From a virus: DNA of 39,374 nt. Shown in pieces: positions 7,868-15,030 of this stretch. The DNA lies in IMG/VR virus record IMGVR_UViG_3300044646_000315, positions 1 through 39,374 of that record, one strand, 5' to 3'. Made by a program: the position numbers and the translations under genes. How positions within the stretch are numbered: the stretch's first letter is position 1; each line of letters begins with the position of its first letter. The notes under the pieces were generated by a model that saw only the letters and a program-made list of their open reading frames with translations, searched no databases and was not told the origin of the DNA.

Positions 7868-10688
7868 CGAAGAAATCTTCCGGTAGTTCCGTTTTAAATG
7901 CGTAGCACTTCACGGCATTCTGGTGGGTGCCTTGCTTCCATCCGGTCGTGAGTCGCTGCTTCTTGGTTAGTTTGTCGCCTTCATGCACGACGAGAATCCC
8001 TGCCTTCCGCCACGCCTTTTCAGCCGCAGCCACGCTAACCTGCATACCCGGAGCAGACAGATAACTCTCTAATGCAGATGCCGCGATGTATTGCACACCA
8101 GAATGCACCTCGATACGCCCGACAACCTTTTGTCCGCGAGGCTCCATCACAACCTTGCCGTCGTTCAAAGCCAAGAAGTTGTTGACGTTGTTGTTGAAGA
8201 AATCGCCAATCAAAGCCTTGTAATCAATCTCGTTGATCTTGAATACGTTCTTTCGGATGTCGAGCATGGTCTTGATCACCACGTCGAAGATCCGGTACAG
8301 GTCTAACTGAACGATCCCCGCTTCAACTGCCAACTCGCCACCGGCAAAGCAGCAAGCAATCGTGTTCTCGTAGAAACGGTATGCCGGGTTAGCACCGTAC
8401 TCTTCACGAAAACGCTCGGCCCACTTGGCGATTCTCTTACGGATCTCCTGCTCACCTTTGCTAAACAAGTACTGAATGTAGATAGGCCCGGCGTGACCGT
8501 AATTGTCGTTGAACGGGTTGACGATCTCCTTGCTGAGGTTCGGGTTTTGTACGAACACTTCAGGCATCTCAAGTTGGAACTCAATCGTACGAGCGATCTC
8601 ACCGTCAGGCCGCTTCTTGACCTGCTTCAACTTGTCGTACAAAGACTGGTTGGTCGTCATGACGGCAATCAAGGACGCTCCTTGCTCAATCTCACGCTCT
8701 GCGTTCACGGACGATTGCATACGTGACTTGGCGCGACCGCTTGAGATACGATGGAGCAGACGGGACAGTATCTCGCTTTCGATGTTCGTGGCTTCGTCCA
8801 GCCCAAACAGGATGTTGCGAATAGCGAGATACCGCCCCGTCAGTGCGTTATCAGTCGCGGAGCCTTCCGCAAGACTGGTGTAATAGGGGTTACCGAATAC
8901 GCTCAACCCGGCATACATCGAGCCGGTTTTGCCCACGCCGCTGTCTGGGCTGAGATAACTGATCGTGCAACCGGGAGTCGAGGTACGGCTCATCAAGGGC
9001 GAACCAAACCCGGCCAGTAGACCTAGCGCGTGAACTTCCAGTCCCGGCAAGTTGAATGCATTGGCTGACTTCTGCCATACCTCATACGAACCTGTCGGCT
9101 TGATGTACTTTGCATATGCCCGGATGGCAGGAGACACAGCAGACGGTTTGGTTTCGTCTTTCGTTATCTCAACTGCGCCGGTCACGAAGAAGGTGAAGTC
9201 CTCGTTCCACCCCATCTGCATTCTCATAATGTCTGCTGCCTTCTGCTTCTTCAGGTAGTTATCCCACGCGATCATGTACTCTGACACATACTTGACGAGT
9301 GACGGAGGGAAAGTAACGCCGTTGAACGGAAGTAGTTCCTTCAGTTTGTCCAACGAGTACGCAAACCTCACCGGGAACAAGAACTCGTTCACAGGATCAG
9401 TGGGCGAGATGTGTCGCATCAACAAGCACTCACCATCGGTCGGACTTTTCAACCGCTTCAAAGGGAAGAAGTCATCCTCGATCAACTGGAATGCCTTTGT
9501 CTCTATGGGGTTTCCTTCTTCATCGAACTCAAGTTTTGGTTTGTACCAGACTCCTCCGTTTGGTCCCCGTACATAGGGGGCGAGTGAAAGAGGAAATAAC
9601 GGAACTTCTTCGGGATTCGCCATGACCCGAACTGTGTCCTCTTCACTATACGTTTCGGTTGTCGGAACTTCTTTGAGTCTTCGACCAAGTTGGATTGGTC
9701 CTGACTTTCCAAACTTGTTTCTGTGTGGACATCCCTCGCAACCGGAAGGGTTAAGGGTGTGGAATGCGTCACAACTGTATGACCACTTGGCTTCAAGAGT
9801 CGCATTGGCTTTGGCCTCGGTTTCTTCTGGGTTATAACTCGGATGCTTGTTAGACATCGCATGGATGGAAGCCTCACCATCCATACACCGCACTGCAACG
9901 GAAAGCCCCGCCCGCCACAACGGCTCTTCAATGTTTGCTTGGTTTAAAACAATGTTCTTGATCTGGTTGCAGCCCTGCCCGTGTAGGCTCTTGACCACAA
10001 CGTCGCTGAATACATATTCAAAGTTGTCAGGCTTCGGAGGCAGGTCAGGAGTGATCGTTGAAAGGATCTCCTCAACGCTAGCCTCTTCACCCAAGTACTC
10101 TTTGAACTGTTGGAAACTGTACTGACCAAAGTCCTCGTCGATGAAACGAGTCGGACGCTCCTGATCATTTTTGTAGTTGACGGTATTCGGACAGCGCAGC
10201 ACACGGGCTGCGTCACCTGTAACGTTGTTATCGATCTTGATGTGATCGTTGCACAGGGCCTTGAACTTGGTTACATACCGCTTCCACTCCGCAATCGGAA
10301 TGTCTTGGTCGAACAACCAATACGCATGTACGCCACCACCAGAATCCGTACGCACTGGCGGGGGAAGTTTCGTGATCTGAATGAAGTCCGCTAGGGCTTC
10401 CAGTGCCTGTTCTTTGTCACGGTACTTCTTGGCATTCTCCGGATCAACGTCCAGATCAATATAAAAGGATCGCGCATACGCAGCCGAGTCAGACTTACGG
10501 CTGTACCCGGTAAACGTACTCATGGCAACGAAGACGTTCTTCTCCTCGTCTTTCAGTGCCTCAATAATTTCTTCAAGTTCGTCAAGCGTTTGTGCAAACC
10601 GGTTCTGGACTTTACCGTCCTTGCTGATTCCGGTAACGCAATAAACGCCCTGCGAAGGTAAAGCCTTCTCGTAAAATTGTTTTATCAT
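7839..10688 (-). CDS. Primase-helicase (AEP-type primase fused to P-loop helicase)
   Basis: This 949-residue protein probably makes primers and unwinds DNA at the replication fork. The N-terminus has archaeo-eukaryotic primase motifs: DLDVD at 78-82, with the metal-binding acidic residues, then DSGGGVHAYW at about 115-124 with the catalytic His, then LRCPNTVNYKN. A Cys/His cluster (CDAFH...CEGCPHRNKFG) near 305-330 looks like a zinc-binding linker. The C-terminal half has a Walker A (GVGKT at 584-588) and a Walker B (LDEAT at 630-634), like DUF927 or D5-type phage helicases. The fusion is common in phages that lack a DnaG-DnaB-type pair. Its start lies just downstream of a terminator-like hairpin, and the ribosome site is weak. 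Confidence 0.9.
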   Translation of the reverse strand: MIKQFYEKALPSQGVYCVTGISKDGKVQNRFAQTLDELEEIIEALKDEEKNVFVAMSTFTGYSRKSDSAAYARSFYIDLDVDPENAKKYRDKEQALEALADFIQITKLPPPVRTDSGGGVHAYWLFDQDIPIAEWKRYVTKFKALCNDHIKIDNNVTGDAARVLRCPNTVNYKNDQERPTRFIDEDFGQYSFQQFKEYLGEEASVEEILSTITPDLPPKPDNFEYVFSDVVVKSLHGQGCNQIKNIVLNQANIEEPLWRAGLSVAVRCMDGEASIHAMSNKHPSYNPEETEAKANATLEAKWSYSCDAFHTLNPSGCEGCPHRNKFGKSGPIQLGRRLKEVPTTETYSEEDTVRVMANPEEVPLFPLSLAPYVRGPNGGVWYKPKLEFDEEGNPIETKAFQLIEDDFFPLKRLKSPTDGECLLMRHISPTDPVNEFLFPVRFAYSLDKLKELLPFNGVTFPPSLVKYVSEYMIAWDNYLKKQKAADIMRMQMGWNEDFTFFVTGAVEITKDETKPSAVSPAIRAYAKYIKPTGSYEVWQKSANAFNLPGLEVHALGLLAGFGSPLMSRTSTPGCTISYLSPDSGVGKTGSMYAGLSVFGNPYYTSLAEGSATDNALTGRYLAIRNILFGLDEATNIESEILSRLLHRISSGRAKSRMQSSVNAEREIEQGASLIAVMTTNQSLYDKLKQVKKRPDGEIARTIEFQLEMPEVFVQNPNLSKEIVNPFNDNYGHAGPIYIQYLFSKGEQEIRKRIAKWAERFREEYGANPAYRFYENTIACCFAGGELAVEAGIVQLDLYRIFDVVIKTMLDIRKNVFKINEIDYKALIGDFFNNNVNNFLALNDGKVVMEPRGQKVVGRIEVHSGVQYIAASALESYLSAPGMQVSVAAAEKAWRKAGILVVHEGDKLTKKQRLTTGWKQGTHQNAVKCYAFKTELPEDFFDESRSETTD

Positions 10689-10706
10689 CGTCCAACTCGC
10701 AGAGAT

Positions 10707-10735
10707 AAAAAAGGCGGGAGGAGCTACCTCCCGCC
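10707..10735 (-). terminator. Rho-independent terminator upstream of the primase gene
   Basis: Read leftward, a perfect 9-bp stem GGCGGGAGG/CCTCCCGCC with a 5-nt loop is followed by six T residues. It follows the end of the helix-turn-helix gene and stops 18 nt before the primase-helicase start codon, leaving no room for a separate promoter. It may be an attenuator or antitermination target. Confidence 0.85.
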
Positions 10736-10753
10736 GAATCCAACATGACTAGG

Positions 10754-11065
10754 TCAAATCTTTACCCCTATCATGGATTCAATATAGAGTTTGGCCGTGA
10801 TGACACTGGATGCAGGGAGAACGCCGGTCTTCATATCTTCTTGAACCAAGTCCATGAAAACTTCAATGACCTTGCGTTTATCCTCGCGGATGCCACTTCC
10901 TCTGAACCAGTTGTAAACACTGATCCGTGAGGTCTCCAGTGCTTTGGCTACATATACAGCCGGTAGATTGGCCTCGACGCACAGCCTTCCCAACCTCACG
11001 CCAAGACGGCTACCGTCTGCTTCTTGCAGAGATAACAGAAATTTCTGACTGTACGAACGTGCCAC
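10754..11065 (-). CDS. Helix-turn-helix DNA-binding protein
   Basis: This 103-residue protein starts at GTG 11065, preceded by GAGGTAGGAC. Residues about 30-55 fit a helix-turn-helix: the stretch ends with VAKALETSRISVYNWFRG, where VAKALETS would be the first helix and SRISVYNWF the recognition helix. The C-terminus is a long helix. The gene is 8 nt from the upstream ssDNA-binding-like gene and is followed by a strong terminator, so it closes a transcript. It could be the phage regulator that binds one of the palindromes at 26.7-31.2 kb, but this is only a guess from it being one of the few clear DNA-binding proteins. Confidence 0.8.
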   Translation of the reverse strand: MARSYSQKFLLSLQEADGSRLGVRLGRLCVEANLPAVYVAKALETSRISVYNWFRGSGIREDKRKVIEVFMDLVQEDMKTGVLPASSVITAKLYIESMIGVKI

Positions 11066-11073
11066 GTCCTACC

Positions 11074-11919
11074 TCACTTCTTCGTCCATTCCTTGATGAC
11101 ATCAGCCACATCCGCAGCGGGAGCAGCAGTCGCCTTCTTGGATGACTCACGAACCTTCGGGGCAGCGGGAGCAGCAACTTCCACTGACTCTTCCTTGCCA
11201 CCTTCATCCTGTTGATACACCGTCAACTTGATGGCGTTCTCAGCGGCAGGGGTCTTCGACTGGTTAGTCAACGTATCCAGATCATCCGGGCTAATGCCCG
11301 ACACAGGCGAGAACAGAACGCGAGGCACAGGTGACTTGGTGTCAAACTGCATCTTGGTCACGACACGCCCTGCCGAGATGTTGTGGTTAGCAAGCATCTT
11401 GACGTACTCACGGAACGGCCACTTGCCGTTCTCCTCTTTGCCGAACACGGACGTAGCAGGTAGAACCAACTGCATCACGTCGCCCTTCACATCGTTGGGC
11501 AACACAACTGCTGTACGCCACGACAGACGACACGCCGTACCTGCGCCGCCTTGTCCAGAACCTTTTACGCTAAACTGACACTTGTCACACGTGGAAGCAG
11601 GCGGGTTTTTTACATCCGCATCAGGGGTCTTGGAATCGTTCGACCAACAGGTCGGAGAAACCTTCTCGCCTTCCTTGTATCCGCCCGTGTACAACGTGCG
11701 GCTCGGGTTGTGCGCCATCTTCACAAAGATCACGTTCATGTGGCGATCTTCGATAGCACCAACTTCTTTGCCGTTCACGATCTTGCGGAACACGTTCCCC
11801 TTGATGGAGATGCGTCGGCTCGATGCAGCGGTGTTACCCGCAACGGCTCTTGTGTCTTCGTCCAAGCCGCCAATAACGGCGAGGTCATTCTTCAAACTGG
11901 AAATGATATCAGTACTCAT
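11074..11919 (-). CDS. Probable single-stranded DNA-binding protein with a Cys4 site
   Basis: This 281-residue protein starts at ATG 11919 with AAGGAG spaced 6 nt. The core, about residues 35-200, is beta-rich, and four cysteines (C91, C111, C114, C130) could hold zinc. The C-terminal 60 residues are low-complexity Ala/Pro/Lys/Glu and probably a flexible tail. Size, the zinc site, the tail and a place beside the Gam-like and helicase genes suggest a phage ssDNA-binding protein. The tail ends in basic residues rather than the acidic tip usual in SSB and gp2.5 proteins, which weakens the assignment. The function is inferred from organisation and not from a recognised family signature. Confidence 0.55.
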   Translation of the reverse strand: MSTDIISSLKNDLAVIGGLDEDTRAVAGNTAASSRRISIKGNVFRKIVNGKEVGAIEDRHMNVIFVKMAHNPSRTLYTGGYKEGEKVSPTCWSNDSKTPDADVKNPPASTCDKCQFSVKGSGQGGAGTACRLSWRTAVVLPNDVKGDVMQLVLPATSVFGKEENGKWPFREYVKMLANHNISAGRVVTKMQFDTKSPVPRVLFSPVSGISPDDLDTLTNQSKTPAAENAIKLTVYQQDEGGKEESVEVAAPAAPKVRESSKKATAAPAADVADVIKEWTKK

Positions 11920-11931
11920 GTGAGTCTCCTT

Positions 11932-11957
11932 TACTTACTCTACTTACCCTACTTACC
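11932..11957. repeat. Short tandem repeat between two early genes
   Basis: About two and a half copies of a 10-11 nt unit (ACTTACTCT, ACTTACCCT, ACTTACC) sit between the stop of the Gam-like gene and the ribosome site of the ssDNA-binding-like gene. No function is evident. Confidence 0.6.
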
Positions 11958-12352
11958 TAACTAGCCTTGCGAACCGTGATACCGAACTCGCGCATCACGT
12001 TAACACCGGGAGGCAGCCCGTCAGCATCATGTTCTTCCATGTGCTGCTTGAAGTTCCCCTGATGTATACGACGCTCAAGAAGTTCCACAGCCTCGTTCTC
12101 AAGCACGTACTTTCTGAAGTTGTCCCAGTCGCTACAGAAATAACGCTCGTTCAACTTACGCATAACAGTACCCAGACTAGTTTTGATACTGTCAGCGTTT
12201 ATCGTGTTGCACACATCAAGCAACACAGATTCCAATTTCTTCATGTCGTCTTTGAGTTTGGCGTCCTGCGCTTCGTGTTCACGCAGGAGACGTTCACGTT
12301 CCGTCCGGATCGCCAAGTATGCTTTGACCACCTCTTCCGTATTCACGCTCAT
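11957..12352 (-). CDS. Gam-like small helical protein
   Basis: This 131-residue protein starts at ATG 12352, which has GGAGG 6 nt upstream; a longer in-frame extension to 12466 is rejected because it only reads through the helicase gene in another frame. It starts with a charged helix that looks like a coiled coil (about residues 5-48), followed by KTSLGTVMRK and a folded part with YFCSDWDNFRKYVLENEAVE. That layout resembles Gam-type host-nuclease inhibitors, which bind DNA ends and protect phage DNA from RecBCD. The match is by pattern only. It overlaps the SNF2 helicase gene by 59 nt and is in the replication block. Confidence 0.65.
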   Translation of the reverse strand: MSVNTEEVVKAYLAIRTERERLLREHEAQDAKLKDDMKKLESVLLDVCNTINADSIKTSLGTVMRKLNERYFCSDWDNFRKYVLENEAVELLERRIHQGNFKQHMEEHDADGLPPGVNVMREFGITVRKAS

Positions 12353-13937
12353 CGTTGTCCTCCAGTTCCTGTTTATACAAATCCACCAGCTTCTGGTGGC
12401 TATCCACTTTGCCTTGCAACATGTTGTAGATCTTGCGCTCCACGTCGGAGCCTTGCAGATGCACAACCGTCATCGTATTTCTTTGACCCACCCGATCAAT
12501 TCGTGCAACGCACTGAAGGTACGTCTCCACGCTCATCACAGGCGACCAAAACACTACCGTATCCGCAGCAGTCAACGTAATTCCATGAGCAGCAGATTGA
12601 GGCTGAATGATGAGGACTCGTGGATCAGGAGAATCCTGAAATCTTTGAATGATCCTCGTTCTTTCACCCGCTGATACGCTGCCTTGGATTACCTCGCAAC
12701 TAACGTGATTGCTCTTCAGGTGTTCCTGAATCACATCGATAGTATGAATGAACGGTACGAATACTACAACTTTGTTTAACGTTTCATCAAGCACTTCTTC
12801 AAGGGCATTCAATCGAGGTTTGATGTCGAACTGAACCACCTCGCGCTTGTCGGTGTAGACCGCGCCGCCTGATATCTGCAACAGTTTATTAAGACTAGCC
12901 GCTGCATTGACGGCACTGATCTGCTCACCCGCTGCCTCGACGAGCAACTGCTTCTTGAGCACGTTGTAATATTTTTGAGTCTGTGGCGACAATGGCACTT
13001 CGCGTGTCTGATAAACAACTTCTGGTAGATCGAGACACTCTTTCTTCGTGAACCGGATCGCTGGCTGTAGCGCAGTGTGTACCTGTTCTGTGGCGTTGTG
13101 CTTCGGTATCCATTTGAATCTGGATATCTGGTTCATCACTCGGTCACGCCAAGCACCTGAATACTTGGGTACACGAACCGGTGATATCAAACGTGCGAGA
13201 CCGAACGCATCAACTGGCGACTGCGCCGCTGGCGTACCCGTCATCATCCACAATCTTGTCTCTGGCTTGATCAACTTCGCTAGGGTTTTCCAGCGCCGTG
13301 TTGTCGCGGATTTGTAGGCGTTGGCCTCGTCCACGATGATCAGATCAAACGCCGCCTTGCTCAGGTCTTCAAACACAGTATGAACGCCGTCAAAGTTGAT
13401 GACAACAAATTCATATGTGCCTTCAATAACTTTCTTCCGTTTATCTACAGTCCCGTGTGCAACGCCGCACGTTCGATGCATAGCAGTCTTGAAGATGTCG
13501 GCTTGCCATGCGGACTGCATGATGGAGAGTGGGCAGATGATGAGTGCCCGTTTTACCTCCCCGATGTTCATCAGGTAGTCAGTAGCCCAGATGGCGGCGG
13601 AGGTTTTGCCAGTCCCGGCTTCGTTGAAGCAGAACGCTCTGCGTCGGAGCGACAGGAAAGAGGCTGTGTCCTTCTGGTGATCAAACGGCTTGAACACACC
13701 CGGCCAGTTGTAGTCCCGCAAGATGGGGGACAGTACGTCAGGCACTTCAGGGTTAGGCTTCACCTCATCAAGTATGTGAGTGAGCGTTGCCGCTTCGTTG
13801 TAATCCCAGTACACGACTACGTTTTTACGAGTGCCAAGATCTTGAACAATCTTGCACCGATCAATTGATTGAACTGTTTTTTCTGCGAGTGGCGCAGGGA
13901 GCGTCAGTTGCAACGCTTTATCTTCTAGTACTTGCAT
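12294..13937 (-). CDS. SNF2-family DNA helicase/ATPase
   Basis: This 547-residue protein has the ordered motifs of a superfamily 2 SNF2-like ATPase: a Q-motif region with PFDHQ (84-88), motif I EAGTGKT (106-112), motif II DEAN (203-206), motif III MTGTP (232-236) and motif VI ARIDRVGQ in the second RecA lobe. Such proteins move along or remodel duplex DNA; in phages they are linked to replication, recombination or displacement of bound proteins. It starts at ATG 13937 with GAGGATGTG just before; an in-frame GTG sits 3 nt earlier. A terminator-like hairpin lies 16 nt upstream of the start, and the gene overlaps the Gam-like gene downstream. Confidence 0.93.
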   Translation of the reverse strand: MQVLEDKALQLTLPAPLAEKTVQSIDRCKIVQDLGTRKNVVVYWDYNEAATLTHILDEVKPNPEVPDVLSPILRDYNWPGVFKPFDHQKDTASFLSLRRRAFCFNEAGTGKTSAAIWATDYLMNIGEVKRALIICPLSIMQSAWQADIFKTAMHRTCGVAHGTVDKRKKVIEGTYEFVVINFDGVHTVFEDLSKAAFDLIIVDEANAYKSATTRRWKTLAKLIKPETRLWMMTGTPAAQSPVDAFGLARLISPVRVPKYSGAWRDRVMNQISRFKWIPKHNATEQVHTALQPAIRFTKKECLDLPEVVYQTREVPLSPQTQKYYNVLKKQLLVEAAGEQISAVNAAASLNKLLQISGGAVYTDKREVVQFDIKPRLNALEEVLDETLNKVVVFVPFIHTIDVIQEHLKSNHVSCEVIQGSVSAGERTRIIQRFQDSPDPRVLIIQPQSAAHGITLTAADTVVFWSPVMSVETYLQCVARIDRVGQRNTMTVVHLQGSDVERKIYNMLQGKVDSHQKLVDLYKQELEDNDEREYGRGGQSILGDPDGT

Positions 13938-13953
13938 CACATCCTCAGTTAGT

Positions 13954-13972
13954 AAAAACCCCTTACGGGGGT
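13954..13972 (-). terminator. Terminator-like hairpin upstream of the SNF2 gene
   Basis: Read leftward, ACCCC-CGTAA-GGGGT forms a 5-bp stem followed by a run of five T. The stem is short, so termination may be partial. It lies between the upstream nuclease/polymerase genes and the SNF2 start codon, in the same position as the stronger hairpin before the primase gene. Confidence 0.5.
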
Positions 13973-14114
13973 CAGTCGGTTAGGACTCAATGGAGGATAG
14001 CCTTGGGCTGTCACTGATCCTAACAGGCATGGTTAGCGCCGATGAAAACGCAAGGAAGTAAGTGGGTGGAACGTGGACTTCCTTTACTCCTACACACTCA
14101 TGCCTTGTGCGGAA
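13973..14114 (-). promoter_or_regulatory. Intergenic leader with two inverted repeats
   Basis: This is the noncoding rest of the gap before the SNF2 gene. GTTAGGA (13979-13985) pairs with TCCTAAC (14018-14024) around a small inner stem AGCC/GGCT. AAGGAAGT (14052-14059) pairs with ACTTCCTT (14077-14084). With the terminator-like hairpin they form three successive structures in about 130 nt. It is not a tRNA. A structured leader or a protein-binding region is possible; no clear promoter was seen. Confidence 0.4.
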
Positions 14115-14369
14115 TTACTTCATCGCCCCGTTCGACTTGCGACGGAACGAACGATTCTTACTCGGTGACTCTAGCCTAGTGCCGTCACCATTGCTACCAC
14201 CTTTGGACAATGCTTTGACGTGGGCGATATCTTTGCCCTTGCGATCAATGCCCTTCTTGTCGTAACTGCGACGAGCGCGTTGCCGCTCCATGCGGTCGGG
14301 ATGCTCACCACGTTCGACTTGTTGCTTGTACTCTTTCTTGTACGGTCTTGCTTTGTTCACGTACGGCAT
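14115..14369 (-). CDS. Small basic HNH-like protein
   Basis: This 84-residue, strongly basic protein starts at ATG 14369, 1 nt after the stop of the upstream nuclease gene; an upstream in-frame extension is rejected because it lies wholly inside that gene. The C-terminal half has DIAHVKALSKGGSNGDGTRL and then a SKNRS stretch, which resembles the His-containing core of HNH nucleases (DHIxPLSxGGxN...N). The usual zinc cysteines are missing, so it may be a minimal or inactive HNH-like DNA-binding protein. Similar small basic proteins are recurrent in aquatic phages beside polymerase genes. The assignment is by motif resemblance. Confidence 0.7.
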   Translation of the reverse strand: MPYVNKARPYKKEYKQQVERGEHPDRMERQRARRSYDKKGIDRKGKDIAHVKALSKGGSNGDGTRLESPSKNRSFRRKSNGAMK

Positions 14370-14370
14370 A

Positions 14371-15030
14371 TCAACGCTCCTTCTGAAACTCACATGTCGC
14401 CACAGGACACCACCCACACAACGGGGTCGGATTGGCTGGCCAGACACCATTATCGTATGCGTGACCAAGCCTGAATAAATCTGACTGGAAGGCCCCCCAC
14501 AAATCTTCAGTATCTTCGCGGTCATATGTATCCGTGATGAATGCATTGTGCATCACAAATAACAAGCCGCCTTTTATCTTGCGTACTTCGGGGAAGTGGG
14601 AATAGGTCATCAAAGCCATCAACTTCAACTGCTTCGGGTCGGGGTAACGGGCACTGCCGGTCTTGTAGTCCACGATGAATGCCGTGTCACCCTTCACAAT
14701 CAACAGGTCGGCAATACCCCGCACCCAGTAGTCGGGCGAGTCAAAGTCACAAGGTTCCTTGCTGGCGGTGAGTGCCATCTGGTATTCCACATGTTTGTCA
14801 CCATCCACTGAAATCAGTGCGTCAACCATAGGCTTAAAACGCAGGTAATTTTTTGCAAGGGGAGTCCCGTCACGGACGTAGTCTTCCAACGCCTTGTGAA
14901 CTTCCTTCCCATACTTGATCTGCTCAGTCTCTCTGACCTGAAAGTTCCGCTGAACTTTGACCTCGTAATATTGCCGAGGGCAGTTAGTGAACTGCTTCAG
15001 ACCCGAGAATGACCATTTAACACTCGCCAT
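14371..15030 (-). CDS. Cas4/RecB-like PD-(D/E)XK exonuclease with four cysteines
   Basis: This 219-residue protein has the nuclease residues of the RecB/Cas4 group: H45 in GKEVH, D108 in RGIADLL, D121 and K123 in IVDYKTG, and Q134. One cysteine (C17, in NCPRQYY) and three C-terminal cysteines (C205, C208, C213) are placed as in Cas4 and AddB, where they bind an iron-sulfur cluster. It probably trims DNA ends during replication, recombination or repair. ATG 15030 was chosen because GGGGAG precedes it by 4 nt; an in-frame GTG lies at 15054. It overlaps the polymerase gene by 14 nt. Confidence 0.88.
   Translation of the reverse strand: MASVKWSFSGLKQFTNCPRQYYEVKVQRNFQVRETEQIKYGKEVHKALEDYVRDGTPLAKNYLRFKPMVDALISVDGDKHVEYQMALTASKEPCDFDSPDYWVRGIADLLIVKGDTAFIVDYKTGSARYPDPKQLKLMALMTYSHFPEVRKIKGGLLFVMHNAFITDTYDREDTEDLWGAFQSDLFRLGHAYDNGVWPANPTPLCGWCPVATCEFQKER

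Noticed and set aside
11957-12466. Longer version of the Gam-like gene starting at 12466
   Set aside because: The extra 38 residues only reread the SNF2 gene in another frame and are Trp/Cys/Arg-rich; ATG 12352 has a strong GGAGG site.
13980-14030. 16-codon leader-peptide-like frame before the terminator hairpin
   Set aside because: No ribosome site and no run of regulatory codons; it is kept only as part of the structured leader.
13973-14114. Possible tRNA
   Set aside because: The 7-bp stem pairs a 46-nt element with no anticodon or T arm and no CCA end.
14370-14546. N-terminal extension of the small HNH-like gene
   Set aside because: It lies wholly within the Cas4-like gene in another frame, and ATG 14369 directly follows that gene's stop.
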